Below are positions 13,623 to 24,975 of a stretch of 64,000 bases of DNA, in pieces. The DNA is from Rotaria sordida (lineage: Eukaryota; Rotifera; Eurotatoria; Philodinida; Philodinidae). Within the stretch, counting starts at the first letter, position 1. Every line of letters starts with the position of its first letter. The translations under genes and the position numbers were made by a program. The notes beneath the pieces are model-generated. The model did not search any database. It was not told where the DNA came from and worked only from the letters and a program-made list of their open reading frames with translations. Location of the stretch: positions 1 to 64,000 of the forward strand of contig CAJNOL010000218.1 in NCBI GenBank assembly GCA_905250125.1. The letters run 5' to 3'.

Positions 13623-15725
13623 TCAATCTAGAAGTGAAGGAAAATAGAGATACAATTCGTTTGAATAATTAATTGTCTTTTCAAAAATGAATCGTTTTAT
13701 ATTGCGACAATTGTATCGTGTTGCATCTCTTGTAAAATTCTCTGTTACAGCTTGCAGTCGATCAAAATGTACTTTGATTTCAGTTAAATGAGGTGCATAT
13801 GTCTTTGTATCAAGTAAAAATTGTTCAATATAATAATTATCAACATAATTAACAGTAAGTGAAGTAAGATTCAGATATTGAATAGATGAACATGAATCAA
13901 TATTATCAGCTGTATATGAATCAAAATTCAATAATGGTGAAGTAACATTGATAATACATAAATCCTTTAATGATGGAAAAGCTTTGGCAATTTGAATGAA
14001 GAATTCATATTTGAATGGAATAACATCACCTACTATCAGATAAGTAACAGTATTGAATATTATATTTGGAAATTTATTGGAAATCTTTTCGAGACGATTA
14101 AATGTGAATGGAAGTGAGAAAACATTACATACTGCCCTGTATTTACGATAATAATAATTGACACTACAGGCTATTTTATGATAACCTATATTTGTAAAAC
14201 GTTTGTTGAATATCATTATCAGATAGATGATCAACTGAATCATCGAATTGAATATCAGTAGAAATATAAAAAGTGAATGTATGAAGTCGTGGCATATGAA
14301 TAAGAATATTCTTATGGAGATTAGTACCATCAACAAATCTAGATCGATCATCAATACGAATATACAAAGTTAATTTTTCCAAATGTGTCATACGACGAAG
14401 TAGAGGTATCACCTGATTGTCATATGCATTAGTTTCATAATAATATGTTAATGAAAAAGATTTCAAGTTAGGTAGCTCATTCTAAAAGATAAAATGACAC
14501 ATATTTATCGACTAGTTTCAGGAAAAAGTTCACAAGAACGAATGATATAAATTATAAATCATTTTCAACTATTTAAAATATTTCTTATTATTTAACATGA
14601 AACATGAAACATATATTTTAGAATAAAAATTTATTTTTCTAACCATTCACGGTAATATCTACGTACGATAATTATTAATAGAATGATTCGAACATCTTAA
14701 AACAAAAATCCTCATATATCTGTTAAAAGAAAACATTCTCTATACAATTTTGATCAATTCTATATTTTACATAGAAAAAACTCTGATAGATTTGTCTTCA
14801 ATCATTCAATTAATTATTTACAATAGGAATAGTTGATAAAGTAATCTAGAACGATATACTCTCGATTTACTGGTAACTTACGGTATTATGAATAATCTGT
14901 AAATTATTGTCGATATACCCAACTTCAACAATGAGTATTTTCAATTGTTTAAGACGACCATCAAGTAAATGAAAACAATCATGTATACGTCGTACATTGA
15001 TATTTAATTTTGTAAGAATAGAAGAAAAAAAGATTGATGGTAAATGCCATATTGACAAAGGTGGATATTTACTAATGGATGATGATTTAACAATACTTAA
15101 ATGTGTTAAGTTTTCGAAGAAAGTCAAGATTCGTGCATAAATATTTTCAGTATATTCTTCTAATGATATTCTCCTCTGCCCTGATCGCTATTTTCAAGAA
15201 TAAGTTCTGTTATTTGATGTTTGAAAATATCTTGAAAGATTGACTCATCTAAGCAAAAAAGAAACAATTAAATCATTCGTTAGATTTTATTTTAATAGTT
15301 TTATATCTTTTTTTTATTTTCGTATATAAATATGTTAAGTATTTACTTGTAAAATAATTTGAAGCAATATGTCGTCCAAAGTTACACACATTGAGATGCG
15401 TTAAATTTGGAAAGGTACCAGTCAGAAGAATACGTTCCATAGACATTGACTTAAGAGTGAGATGTTTTACATTGTAATGGATTCTTGGTAATATTGAAAT
15501 ACAAAATCGATCAAGTATTGGATTGACAAGTGAAGATTTATCATCAGATGAATTTTTGAATAAATTCAGTGTGTTTGTAAAAATATTGTCTTGTAATAGG
15601 CTGTCAAATCGTTCATTGATAACACCGAATAACGAGTACAAAACACAAATATTATCTAATTTATTCAAAATATTTAATAATATTTCATTTGGCAAGTCAA
15701 GAAAATTAACGTTAGATTGACTCAT
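13623..15725 (-). pseudogene. F-box / leucine-rich-repeat-like protein gene with two frameshifts
   Basis: Starts at the ATG at 15725-15723 (MSQSNVNFLDLPNEILLNIL). Residues 8-46 form an F-box, the module that docks on Skp1 in SCF ubiquitin ligases. Exons as read: 15725-15347, 15248-14882, 14481-13623, with GT..AG introns of 98 and about 400 bp. Downstream blocks such as FPNLTHLNV, FENLTHLSIV, LLDGRLKQL, MTHLEKLTL and LPFTFNRLE are leucine-rich repeats of an expanded F-box family that I recall from bdelloid rotifers. Two single-base frame changes break it: one between about 15162 and 15188, and one in a run of four A (plus strand) at 14196-14199, where three bases would restore frame. Both flanks remain alignable with the family, so decay is recent, or one or both shifts are assembly errors. 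A mariner element sits 168 bp upstream of the start codon and may have separated the gene from its promoter. Confidence 0.78.
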
Positions 15726-15893
15726 GTTTTTCTCAATTTGTGAATAGTATTAATAGGGAAATAGATGCACATATATATCTTTATTGTTCACTGATAGTCG
15801 CTATCGTCAGCGAAAAATTTAACTCATGAACTTTTGCGTCAAATTTGTTCATAGAAGAATGTGTTTTTTTTTCCAACGGTTGTATAATCGCTA

Positions 15894-17147
15894 TTGGGTT
15901 GATGCAAAAGTCTCCGCCGATTTTTTAAAAATTTTCTTAAAGCCCTCTAGCGCAACTATGCATTCGTGATTTTCATACATATGATACCGCTTGTGTCGTA
16001 CTATAGGATGACATTGGTAAATGTCCCAGTTTATTTACATTCTTCATTAAAACATGTCAGAGATTCCTATTCATATCCGACACTGCATTTTGTATGAGTT
16101 CCAATTAGGGAACAATGCAAGTGCTGCTGCCCGCAATATATGTGCTGCACTTGGTGAAGATGTTGTTGCTGATCGAACGTGTCGTGATTGGTTTAAAAGA
16201 TTTCGTGAAGGTGACATGTCATTAGAAGATCGTCCGAGATCTGGACGTCCTATCGAATCTGATATTGAACGATTAAAAGTCCTGATCGAAGACAATCCAC
16301 GATTAACCACCCGTGAATTGTCAGCAATACTCGGGTGCAAGCAATCCACCATCGATCACCATTTGCATGAAATGGAAAAAGTTAATAAACTTGGAAGATG
16401 GGTTCCACATCAACTAACCTCGGACAACATACAGCAGAGAATCACCATATGCAATTCTTTGTTGTCAAAACGCAACCGACATAGATTTCTTCAGCAGATA
16501 GTCACTGGTGATGAAAAGTAGGTTCTATATGTCAACTATACGTGCAAGCGCCAGTGGGTGAATCCTGAAGATTTGCCCGAACCAGAACCAAAAAACGATC
16601 TGCACCCAAAAAAGGTGATGCTATCGATTTGGTGGGATTACGAAGGGATAATCTACTGGGAACTTCTACCTCATAATACTACGATAGACTCGAAGCTTTA
16701 CTGCCAACAACTTCAAAATTTGAAGGTTGCTCTACAGGCAAATCGTCCAGAAAGACGAAAAATTCGATTGCTTCATGATAATGCCAAACCTCATGTCTCA
16801 AAAGTTACCCGCCAGAAGCTGGAAGAATTAGAGTGGGAAGTCTTACCGCATCCACCATATTCACCAGACTTGGCACCATCCGACTATCACCTGTTTCGAT
16901 CGCTTCGCAATCATCTAGTCAAAAAAGACTTCGATGATCAAGCCCACCTAAAATCGGACCTCGAAACTTTTTTTTTGTCTTTGTCTAAGAAATTCTTTGA
17001 AGATGGTATTCTGGATTTGCCTAAAAGATGGGAGTATGTAGTAGATAGCAACGGTGTATATGTTGCTGATTGATGATATTTTGTTTCAATAAAATTTTGA
17101 AATCGAGAAGAAGAAAAAAATCGGCGGAGACTTTTGCATCAACCCGA
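15894..17147 (+). mobile_element. Complete mariner element with TIRs and TA duplication
   Basis: A 1254-bp element bounded by near-perfect 33-bp terminal inverted repeats (15894-15926 and 17115-17147; shared core GGGTTGATGCAAAAGTCTCC, one mismatch) and flanked by TA on both sides (15892-15893 and 17148-17149), the standard mariner target duplication. It carries one transposase reading frame occupying most of the interior. It is inserted just upstream of the F-box pseudogene. The near-identical ends point to a recent insertion. Confidence 0.95.
16054..17073 (+). pseudogene. Mariner transposase with one internal stop
   Basis: A 340-codon frame encoding a mariner-family transposase, which would excise and insert its own element by cut-and-paste. 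The N-terminal part (about 1-115) has paired helix-turn-helix DNA-binding modules with DRPRSGRP between them. The catalytic part shows VTGDEK (Asp153), LLHDNAKPH (Asp242) and HPPYSPDLAPSDYHLF (Asp277); the spacing of 34 residues between the last two Asp makes it the classic DD34D mariner. The only defect seen is TAG at 16519-16521, codon 156, at the place where mariners have Trp directly after GDEK. The frame then continues without shift to the TGA ending at 17073. No intron is present. It may be a freshly inactivated copy. Confidence 0.93.
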
Positions 17148-18032
17148 TACTACGAGTAATAATCAGAGTTTTACATTATAAAAATTATTCGAATGTTTGG
17201 TATCAAATCTTCTGATAACGTCTGGCATTTATCGTGATAAGAAATATCTAATTTATCATCAATCTTATTTTATGTGCATCACATCATTTATGAAGATCTT
17301 TTTCACATATTATGTCTCTTTTTTATTCAAACGTACATTAGATAAATAGCAAATAGGTTAGAATATTACTGTGAAGTAAAAACGTTCACATTCACTTAAT
17401 TCTTCTTGAACAAGAAAGAACAAAACTTTCGCAATCAACTTCGTTATTGTGCAATAATCGTCTCAATTGTAATTGCGTAATATATATGTAACGTCATGCA
17501 TGAATCATGTTGTGGAAATGAATACTTTCGTCTATTGATAGAATAATACTTACTTGTCTTACACGTTCTGATCTAGTACCACGAGTACAAATGCTAATAA
17601 AAAAAGTCTTATCGAAAATTGATTATCATCATATTAGTTGAAGTATGATCAAATAGCATAGAACGATAGAGCATTCTTTTCTCTATCGGACTATATAGAA
17701 AGAAAATTTCTTAAACCCTACTATGTAGTATTAAAGTGTCACTCTCACTACTTTTGGTATGCCCCAAGTATTTATATTTTATTTTATCATTTATTTTCGA
17801 AATGATAAAAATTTATCTAATAACTCTAATTAGATATTTGATAAATAAAAAAAATCCTAGTAGATGACTGCACAAGTTTGCATTCTGTCTTTACACATTC
17901 TTTATGTTTGTAAGACGATAGAAACGTGGTATGTGTCGAGACGTTAGAGATACCGTGCGCCGCTATGTAGGAAAGAAAATGTCTTCATTCCTACATTCAT
18001 TTTGTTTAGTAAAAGAGGAAGAAAAAAAACAG
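17148..18032. other. Region upstream of TFIIB
   Basis: AT-rich, without a recognisable gene. It should hold the TFIIB promoter. Two in-frame ATGs (17931 and 17979) precede the preferred TFIIB start, so the last 100 bases could be coding if an upstream start is used. Confidence 0.5.
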
Positions 18033-18962
18033 ATGTCGCGATTCATCAGTCAACTTGCTTGTCGTTTTCATCCAGAAGCGTCATTAATTGAAGACAGTCG
18101 AGCAGGTGATATGATATGTCCCGAATGTGGTCTCGTCGTAGCTGATCGTATCATTGATGTAAGCTCAGAATGGCGAACATTCTCAGATGATACTAATTCA
18201 TGGGGAAATTCCCGTGTTGGTGCCGCTGAAAACCATCTTTTAGGTAGCACAAATCTTGAAACAATGATGTTTTCATGCAAAGGCACAAATACAATACAAC
18301 AACCACGACAGATATCGACCACTGATCGGGCATTGAAAAGAGGTTATGACGTAACTCGTATGATGGCTGGTCGTCTACATTTACAAAAGAGAGTTGTCGA
18401 TTATGCATGTGAATGCTTTCGACAATGCTATGAATCAAAATGTGTACGAGGATATAGTGAAAATGCGATCGTTGCAGCATGCATTTATATAGCTTGTCGT
18501 AAGGAAGGTGCTGACCGTTCATTGAAAGAAATCTATCCCGTTTCTCAAGCGTCGAAAACGGAAATTGGTCGATGTTTCAGTAAAATTATGAAAGGTTTAT
18601 CTGAAGCAAATCGACTAAGAGGAATCGATGTCACGAATTTAATACCAAGATTCTGTAATAATCTTAATCTTGATCTTACACAAGAGATGCACGTTCGAAA
18701 AGCGTCGATTTATATTGTCGAGCGCGCAAAAGACCTTTGTGATATTCAAAGTCGAGCTCCTAGTTCGGTCGCAGCTGCATCAATCTATTTAGCTTGCTTG
18801 GCGATGGATGAACGAAAAACATTAAATGATATCGAACAAGTAACCGATGTTAAGGCAAGTACTATTCGACAAGTCTATAAAATCTTGCGGCAGCATGCAA
18901 CCGATTTGTTTCCATCCGACTTTGTTTTCCAATGTCCGCCGGCTAATTTACCAAAATCATGA
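18033..18962 (+). CDS. Transcription initiation factor IIB, intronless
   Basis: General RNA polymerase II factor that bridges TBP-bound promoters and the polymerase. From the ATG at 18033 the protein is 309 aa, near the usual size of about 316; in-frame ATGs at 17979 and 17931 would add 18 or 34 residues with no family counterpart, so the third is preferred. The zinc ribbon is C10-x2-H13...C29-x2-C32 (DMICPECGLVV), followed by the B-reader/linker SEWRTFSDD and two cyclin-like repeats. Repeat 1 includes AIVAACIYIACRKEG and EIGRCFSKIMK; repeat 2 includes SSVAAASIYLAC and TIRQVYKILRQ; the protein ends DLFPSDFVFQCP. The cyclin repeats are clearly diverged from animal consensus between and around these motifs. 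The lack of introns contrasts with the 8-11 exons of nearby genes, so this may be a retrocopy or a paralogue. It has no defects and is probably functional. Confidence 0.93.
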   Translation: MSRFISQLACRFHPEASLIEDSRAGDMICPECGLVVADRIIDVSSEWRTFSDDTNSWGNSRVGAAENHLLGSTNLETMMFSCKGTNTIQQPRQISTTDRALKRGYDVTRMMAGRLHLQKRVVDYACECFRQCYESKCVRGYSENAIVAACIYIACRKEGADRSLKEIYPVSQASKTEIGRCFSKIMKGLSEANRLRGIDVTNLIPRFCNNLNLDLTQEMHVRKASIYIVERAKDLCDIQSRAPSSVAAASIYLACLAMDERKTLNDIEQVTDVKASTIRQVYKILRQHATDLFPSDFVFQCPPANLPKS

Positions 18963-19616
18963 AGCAATTGACTTGATTGTCCTTGGCGGCAATAGTTTTT
19001 GTGTTTCTTATTTATTCTAAACTTAAATTTTCAAATATTTTCTGATCTGTTAACCGTATATAACACAGATAAACTAATGAATATCATTGAGAATTGACCA
19101 TGACTATCATAAATATCGTGGTCGAAAATGAAATTCAATTAACAGAAAGAGTATAAAAACAAAAAGATGGATAAAAAAGTACAAACCAATGAATAACTAC
19201 AAAATTAATGTATGCGCAATCACTTATAACTTTTGTATATTATCGTATGCAGAAACTTTTAATGCGTGTCAAACTCTAGGTTCTGTGCATTGAGTTTTGT
19301 TCCTTTCTGCTTTTGATACGAAATCTGTAACCGATTGAGAAATATAATCGTTTATGTAGGATCTTTTCAAAAAAATCCATAAGTCTGAGATGTCTTGAAC
19401 CCATGACAGAGCATAAAACTGTATCTTATACATGCGAACTTTTAATATAACTTACACGAAAGTAAATTTTGTACGACTATTAATGCATAACGTCTTTTAA
19501 ATACTTAAAAGATAAGGTAATATCCTTTTTTTATGTGTATTTAGCAAGTGAAGACTAAATAAATCGTCATACTTCGCTACATATAAGTTAATGAAGTCAT
19601 ATCTTTATAATCTATA

Positions 19617-19675
19617 CCCTAGTCAACTCTCTCCGAACAACTCTCCAGGCTGGTTGCTCGGAGAGAATTGACTAG
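19617..19675. repeat. 59-bp near-perfect hairpin
   Basis: Arms of about 24 bp (left CCTAGTCAACTCTCTCCGAA, right its reverse complement with two mismatches) enclose a loop of about 11 bases. It is isolated in intergenic DNA. It could be a minimal MITE remnant or part of a structured RNA; the sequence gives no further clue. Confidence 0.75.
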
Positions 19676-20713
19676 GATACACAGTATCTAGTAGTATACT
19701 GATCATTTTCTTCTAGCTTCCAGGTTTCGCATATAATCTGTCACGAAATGATTGCCTGTTCTCACAATTCTCTTGCACACAATTGTCTATTCCCATAATT
19801 GTCTGTTCTCTTAATTATCTTACATACAATAGACAGAGATCTGTACGAATAAGTCTCTAACAAAAAATTCTAAAATGATAATTAATGATATCTTCCTACT
19901 ATAACTCTCAGAATAATAATAGATGAAAATATTGATCCATTTTAATATAATCATTAGTCGTCAAAACATTTGTGTATAGTCTAAAATATTTAGGACTTTG
20001 ATAAACACGTTATGAAAGTTTATATACAAACATTTTTCATAAATAAATGCTTTAAAAATTGTAATATTTGAAAAAAAAATAGTACAACAGTTGACACAAA
20101 CAATGAGGCGCTTTTCTCATTAACTTTTTGTTACCTTATGTAAACGTTGAAAATGTTCAGGAGAGCTCATTCGTTACACTTTAATTCTCTAAAAAAAACT
20201 TACTATTTTAAATTTGTAGAATCCAGTTCTGTGTGGAATAGTATTAAAATTACACAGAGAGGTGAATTTTAAAACTGCACTATGCTTTTGTCGTCTTGTT
20301 GATAAACGGTGTTAGTTGTTACTTCGAGTGAATATACTAAGTATATCTGTAGATGACTTTATATCAAATTTTGCTCTTCATGCATTCCACTGATTTGTTA
20401 GTTCACTAGTCTTCTTTAATACTCACATATGTTCAGAGTTCGGAATTGATTCGGTTCTTTTATACTTTTTGAAACAAACATTGTGTCTTTTTAGTTTTTT
20501 AATAGAGACGCAGAACTTTTGTTTTACGAAAGTGTCACATTATTTATGCATCACCCACTTTGAGTTATAATTATAAATTTTACACATATCATATGACAGA
20601 AAGGTAGTATCGTAATATTAATGATCTTTCTTAATATTCTATACAATCGAAGACATCATAAAATGATCGAAAGCTTCAAGGCTCTTATAATTAGTGTACA
20701 ATTCTAAATTGAG

Positions 20714-20769
20714 GCTGTGGGTGGGTGGGTAGTGGACCTCTTGTACACTTCCACACCCAGCCCACCCAG
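20714..20769. repeat. GT-rich foldback, copy A
   Basis: Left arm CTGTGGGTGGGTGGGTAGTG faces a right arm CCACACCCAGCCCACCCAG across a loop of about 12 bases. It is one of at least seven similar structures in the window. Confidence 0.7.
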
Positions 20770-21449
20770 TAGATGAATCACTGGACTCATATCTCTCTAA
20801 AAATAAAATCGAAATCCGATAGATACATCCATTTGTTGGTATTCGTCAAGATTTTAATACTCTTGATTCGCATTTGTGTTCCTGAAGGAAGCAGTAGGAT
20901 TTATGTGATTTATTATAAAGAAAAAATAAAAATATCAAATAAACTGGCCTAATGTGTGAACAAACTAGATTCCTCGTTCTCAAGAACATTTAACTAAATT
21001 TGTTTTCGTGAGACGGAGACCTGTTAAAAGTATTCATTTAGATTTTTCTGAGACGAGTTTATGGTAATAAAAATTGTTTAAACAACTGCGTATATAAAGC
21101 AAAGGAGAAATGATTTTTTTACTTAGTATTTCTCAAAAAAATGTGCTTATTTATTTTCAAAGAAAAGAAGAAGTCTCCTTGTTTCGAACTGTAAATGATT
21201 TTTTGTAGATGAATCCATTAGTGATTATTTTCCTTGAAGAAAAAGAAGAATTTTATCGTTACACTATTTTTCAAACAAATTAAATGTTCTATACATAATT
21301 TCAAAATATTCATTTTATCTTTCGATATTTCTCGTATGGAATAAGTAAACATAAGATTTTTAGTTCAAAGGAATTCATATTCTGAAAATGTTGTATCTGA
21401 CATCCAATACACACTTATATAAGAGAGAAAGAAAAGTCAGAAATAATAA

Positions 21450-21502
21450 GGGTGTGGGTGTGGGTGTGGACGTGATTTTTTGCTTCATCCACAACCACAT
21501 CC
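21450..21502. repeat. GT-rich foldback with TGTGGG tandem, copy B
   Basis: The left arm contains three successive TGTGGG-like units (GTGTGGGTGTGGGTGTGG); the right arm CATCCACAACCACATCC is its imperfect complement. TGTGGG is the telomere unit I recall for Adineta vaga, but the foldback layout argues against a simple interstitial telomere. Confidence 0.7.
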
Positions 21503-22327
21503 TTTGTAGGTTCTCACCGTCGTCGAGAAGGTCAAGGGTTTTAAGAGAAGTTTTTTTCTGTTACTGACCATTATTTTTCCTATAGTGGTTGGAGTGTTTT
21601 TTTCTTGTCGGGGATTATGTTTTTCTCATAGTGATCGTTATATCTTTTTTTTATCATTCTCTATTTTTCTGGTTGGTTATGATATTCTTTTCTTGTTAGT
21701 GATGATTGCTTTTGTTTCAATGAAAACAAGTACTAAAAAAAGAAAGAATCATAAGGAAGAAAGGAAGATTATCTTTTATCATTTCTACTTCGTATTTTCT
21801 TTTCTTAATATGAATATATGTCTGTAATTAATCGATCGATAAGGGAAATTCTCTTTATCATAGCGATTAAAGGTATGAGTATTGGTTGATGTATACCAAC
21901 TCAGATTCGCACCCACACCCCTACAAAGTAAAGATTTCTTGCGACTATGGTTCGTCAGATACAAACTTTTTCGAGCTCGCATCTAATTAACAGATCATTT
22001 TCAGACTCTAGTCTTAGCCGAAGCTGGTCAGATCCGGATTTGGTACCAATCCGACAGGGTCTACCATATGCACCTTGAACGAGACAAAACAGTTCAATAT
22101 GACCTATACTAAAATCATTCGTTCAATTATCAATATTGCCAGAGAATAAATAAAAGCAAATACAAAAATAAATTATTGCTCGAAGTGTTGAGTTGGTTTT
22201 TTTATTTCAATCTTGAAAGTGATTTATTGTAACATGAAAAAAAAACCAAAAGATAATAACATTCTATCCCGATTTGTTATGCGTTATATTAAACAAAAAA
22301 GTTTTTTTGTTGCATCGCAGAATAAAC

Positions 22328-23462
22328 TCATGAGAATCCAAATATTTCGGCAATGCTTTGGTTATTTTTGCATCTAAAACAAAATAATTGATAAGATAAA
22401 AAGATAAATATTGATTCATACCCATCTATAAATTGCTTCTTGCTTATGTTCTGTCTTTTATTCAGATTAAACATGTTGAAGATCCCTATAGTAAGTAATT
22501 TTGAGTTCATATCTTTTTTATCTTCAGGATCTGTCAGTCGCAACTTGAAAAAAATATATCATCACTCCATTAAACATTTGAATAAAAACAGAAAATGAAA
22601 GAACCTACTATTTTCTCTAAGAAGTCAACCATCTCTTCGTAACTAATATATCCATCGCCTGATATATCCATCCTAAAGTTGAATAAACCAAAGTTTAAAA
22701 AATTCACGCATTTCGAACGTTGGAAATGAAAAGACCAACTGCTTTTTGAAGAAAGGAATCTTTCATAGTGAGAAAACATTTTTTGTGTTTCAGCAGTTTT
22801 TCTCTGATTTTCTTGGTTTGATAGTTTTTATTCATTTGAGCAACTTTCTTCTCCAATGTCTTGATTATGTCTAGACACTCGAAAGTACACTTACATTTCG
22901 AATCCAAGATTGAGTGTACCATTCAAATCACGCTTTTTTAGCATGGCCAAAGTTAATACAAATTCACTAAAAGCGATTGAGCCATCATGATTTTGGTCGA
23001 ATACTGCAAACATATTACTGAAAAAAACATAAGTAATCACGATGAAATATGAGAAACGCAATGATATACTCGACAAAACTAAGATCTTTCTCTTTCGAAA
23101 CCAGAATTCTCTTGTAAAACTTGTAGAACTGCTCTTTGTTCATCGTGCCTGATGGACATTCGTTCTTGAAATCCTTGAGAGAAATAACATAGACTTTACT
23201 AAAAGAAGTCTTTTGAAGATTTTTCTATACATACACTATAAAATTTTTGTATTTCTAAATAAGATAAAGAAAATTTTTCACATTATGAATGTATCTCGCT
23301 TCTACTGACCTGGTTCGCTAAGCTCTGTATTAGCTTTCAGTACGGTCATTTCTAAGATAAAATGTTTTTTTTTAGTACACTAATTACAATTAATAAACAG
23401 AATAACAAACGTTTATCAATAAGTTCTCCTGATGTTTCTTTCTTAGATAATTCTTTAGCCAT
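22328..23462 (-). CDS. Neuronal calcium sensor family protein, 8 exons, 190 aa
   Basis: EF-hand calcium switch of the NCS-1/recoverin/visinin group. Exons on the minus strand: 23462-23411, 23351-23310, 23254-23235, 23173-23070, 23017-22895, 22672-22609, 22543-22422, 22373-22328; the sum is 573 nt and 190 aa is the standard family length. EF1 is degenerate with the typical ECPSG (as CPSG in the family). EF2 (loop about 80-91, DQNHDGSIAFSE) and EF3 (about 116-127, DISGDGYISYEE) keep all calcium ligands. EF4 (NLNKRQNISKKQ) has lost them, as in recoverin. Exon 3 is a 20-nt micro-exon, required for frame and for the helix EIQKFYS. The N-terminus is MAKEL, so the Gly2 needed for myristoylation is absent, unlike most relatives. 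An AATAAA lies about 125 bp past the stop. Family is firm; subfamily is not. Confidence 0.9.
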
Positions 23463-24228
23463 GACTTTGATAATTACAAGTGCTCTTATGTTAAACAAGT
23501 GAATATCTGAAAAACAAGAACAAATTAGAAATACGGATGATACAATTTACTGATACCAGTTGACCAGTGTGGAACTGGAACTGGTGTATATCTAATTAGA
23601 AATAAACGATTGATACATACCTATTATGACTGCTCTACGATTTGAAGCATATTGAATGTGACCTGGTTATTGTATTTGTTGTGTTACAAAGAATAATATC
23701 GATAAGCAAACTGATGGTATGAGTGGGGCGTGGATCTGAGTTAATAAATCATTCACAGTCACAGTCACAACCACACGCACATCGCTCTACCTACACCTGA
23801 TCAGAGGTTTTTTATTCTCATTCTGGCACAATGTGTTCTAGGAAGTTATTTGTCATCACTTTCACTTACGGCCGTTTGATTGAAAGTTAGTCGCCGTAGA
23901 TCTTACTTCATGCTATGTGATGCGAATCTTCGTTCTGTGTCTCGCTGATTTATCTTGTACTTTTACGCACTGATAAATGGCAGATAAATATTTGTTCTCA
24001 TCCTTATTCATGGTTGTATAATTCGAAGATTTCTCATGGCATCTTGACTAATTCTTGGATAGCTCTAAAGCGTTATTTCATCTACCTAATCCATGGCTAT
24101 TTTCCTAGAAGCTTTTTGTCTTCAGTAACACACATGTTTTGGCGCTGTTACCAAGGTATGCTTGTGCCTTGTTCTCATGGAATTCTCAATCAAATCCCAG
24201 ATAAGCAAAAAATAATTGAGGATGCCCA

Positions 24229-24520
24229 ACATGATTAGTCTAAAGTGTTTATGCTATTGTTGAGATCTAGTCTGAAGCATCTAGCATACCCATCAGGACT
24301 GGTCGTCTCCATGCAAAATGTCCTGCAACTATTTATGGACTAGTTCAAAATACGCTAACATTCATCATGTCTAGTCCGTTTTGTCAGTGCAATCTGTCCA
24401 GGCTAGTCAGGCAAACAGAAAAACGAGAAAAAAAGAGATGAATAGTGGATTCGAACGTCGTACCTAACTATATTCGGCAGTCGACGGGCGTCTAATGATA
24501 AACTACGATCTAGCCACAGA
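24229..24520 (-). repeat. tRNA-derived SINE, copy 1
   Basis: On the minus strand the element begins with a tRNA-like head: GTGGCTAGATCGTAGTTT at about 24517-24500 resembles a pol III A box, and GTTCGAATCC at about 24456-24447 is a B box. After a T-rich linker comes a body with motifs of the type GACTAGTCCTGAC near 24403, 24371, 24341, 24300, 24268 and 24233, spaced about 32 bp. The head and body both align with the element at 61881-62400, which confirms a family. Probably non-autonomous; its partner LINE is not seen here. Confidence 0.75.
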
Positions 24521-24795
24521 TTGCCATCAGTGTAGGGTATATAAATAACAAACAGACGCTTGTTGACGGAATCCCCTCAAAAACGAACTTTTTTATTTTT
24601 CGATAAAATTCAATTAAAATTTCAGAGAATGTTAGTCTTGACTAGAATAGATTATGGTTAAAATATCTCCTCGAATCTGCGAGTTATAGTCAATTTATTG
24701 GTCAAAAGTACCCTATACGCGGGCAAGGTTTTCACAATAAGGATACAAGCTAACATGTCTGAGCAGTTTTTAGGTTGTAGAGTACCCTTAGCGCT

Positions 24796-24975
24796 AGGTC
24801 GTGACAGGACCCGATTTTTGAATTTTCTTTCCTTTGTTTTTTAAAAATCTTTTTTTCAAAAATTCTTTAATTCATGACCAAAAAAGTCACTGATAAAAAC
24901 GAAAGATCTACGGTTTTTATTTCAGCAAAAGAGAAATTCAAAAATCCCGTTCTGTGACGATATAGCCCTACCAGT
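24796..24975. repeat. Foldback element with ~40-bp arms
   Basis: Left arm from about 24798 (GTCGTGACAGGACCCGATTT, continuing to about 24840) pairs with the right arm ending about 24967 (AAATCCCGTTCTGTGACGA reversed) across about 90 bp. Imperfect but long. No target duplication was defined. Confidence 0.65.

Larger units (their letters stand above)
18963..22327. other. Intergenic region with several short foldbacks
   Basis: No gene supported. It contains a strong hairpin at 19617-19675 and GT-rich foldbacks near 20714-20769, 21450-21502 and 21858-21925. A TTTATT at 22201-22206 is a plausible polyadenylation signal (AATAAA on the minus strand) for the calcium-sensor gene. Confidence 0.55.

Noticed and set aside
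17931-18032. Upstream TFIIB start codons
   Set aside because: They add 18-34 residues with no family match; the third ATG gives the usual length and N-terminal distance to the zinc ribbon.
21450-21502. True telomere end or interstitial telomere block
   Set aside because: Only three TGTGGG-like units, immediately mirrored by a complementary arm, and unique sequence continues on both sides.
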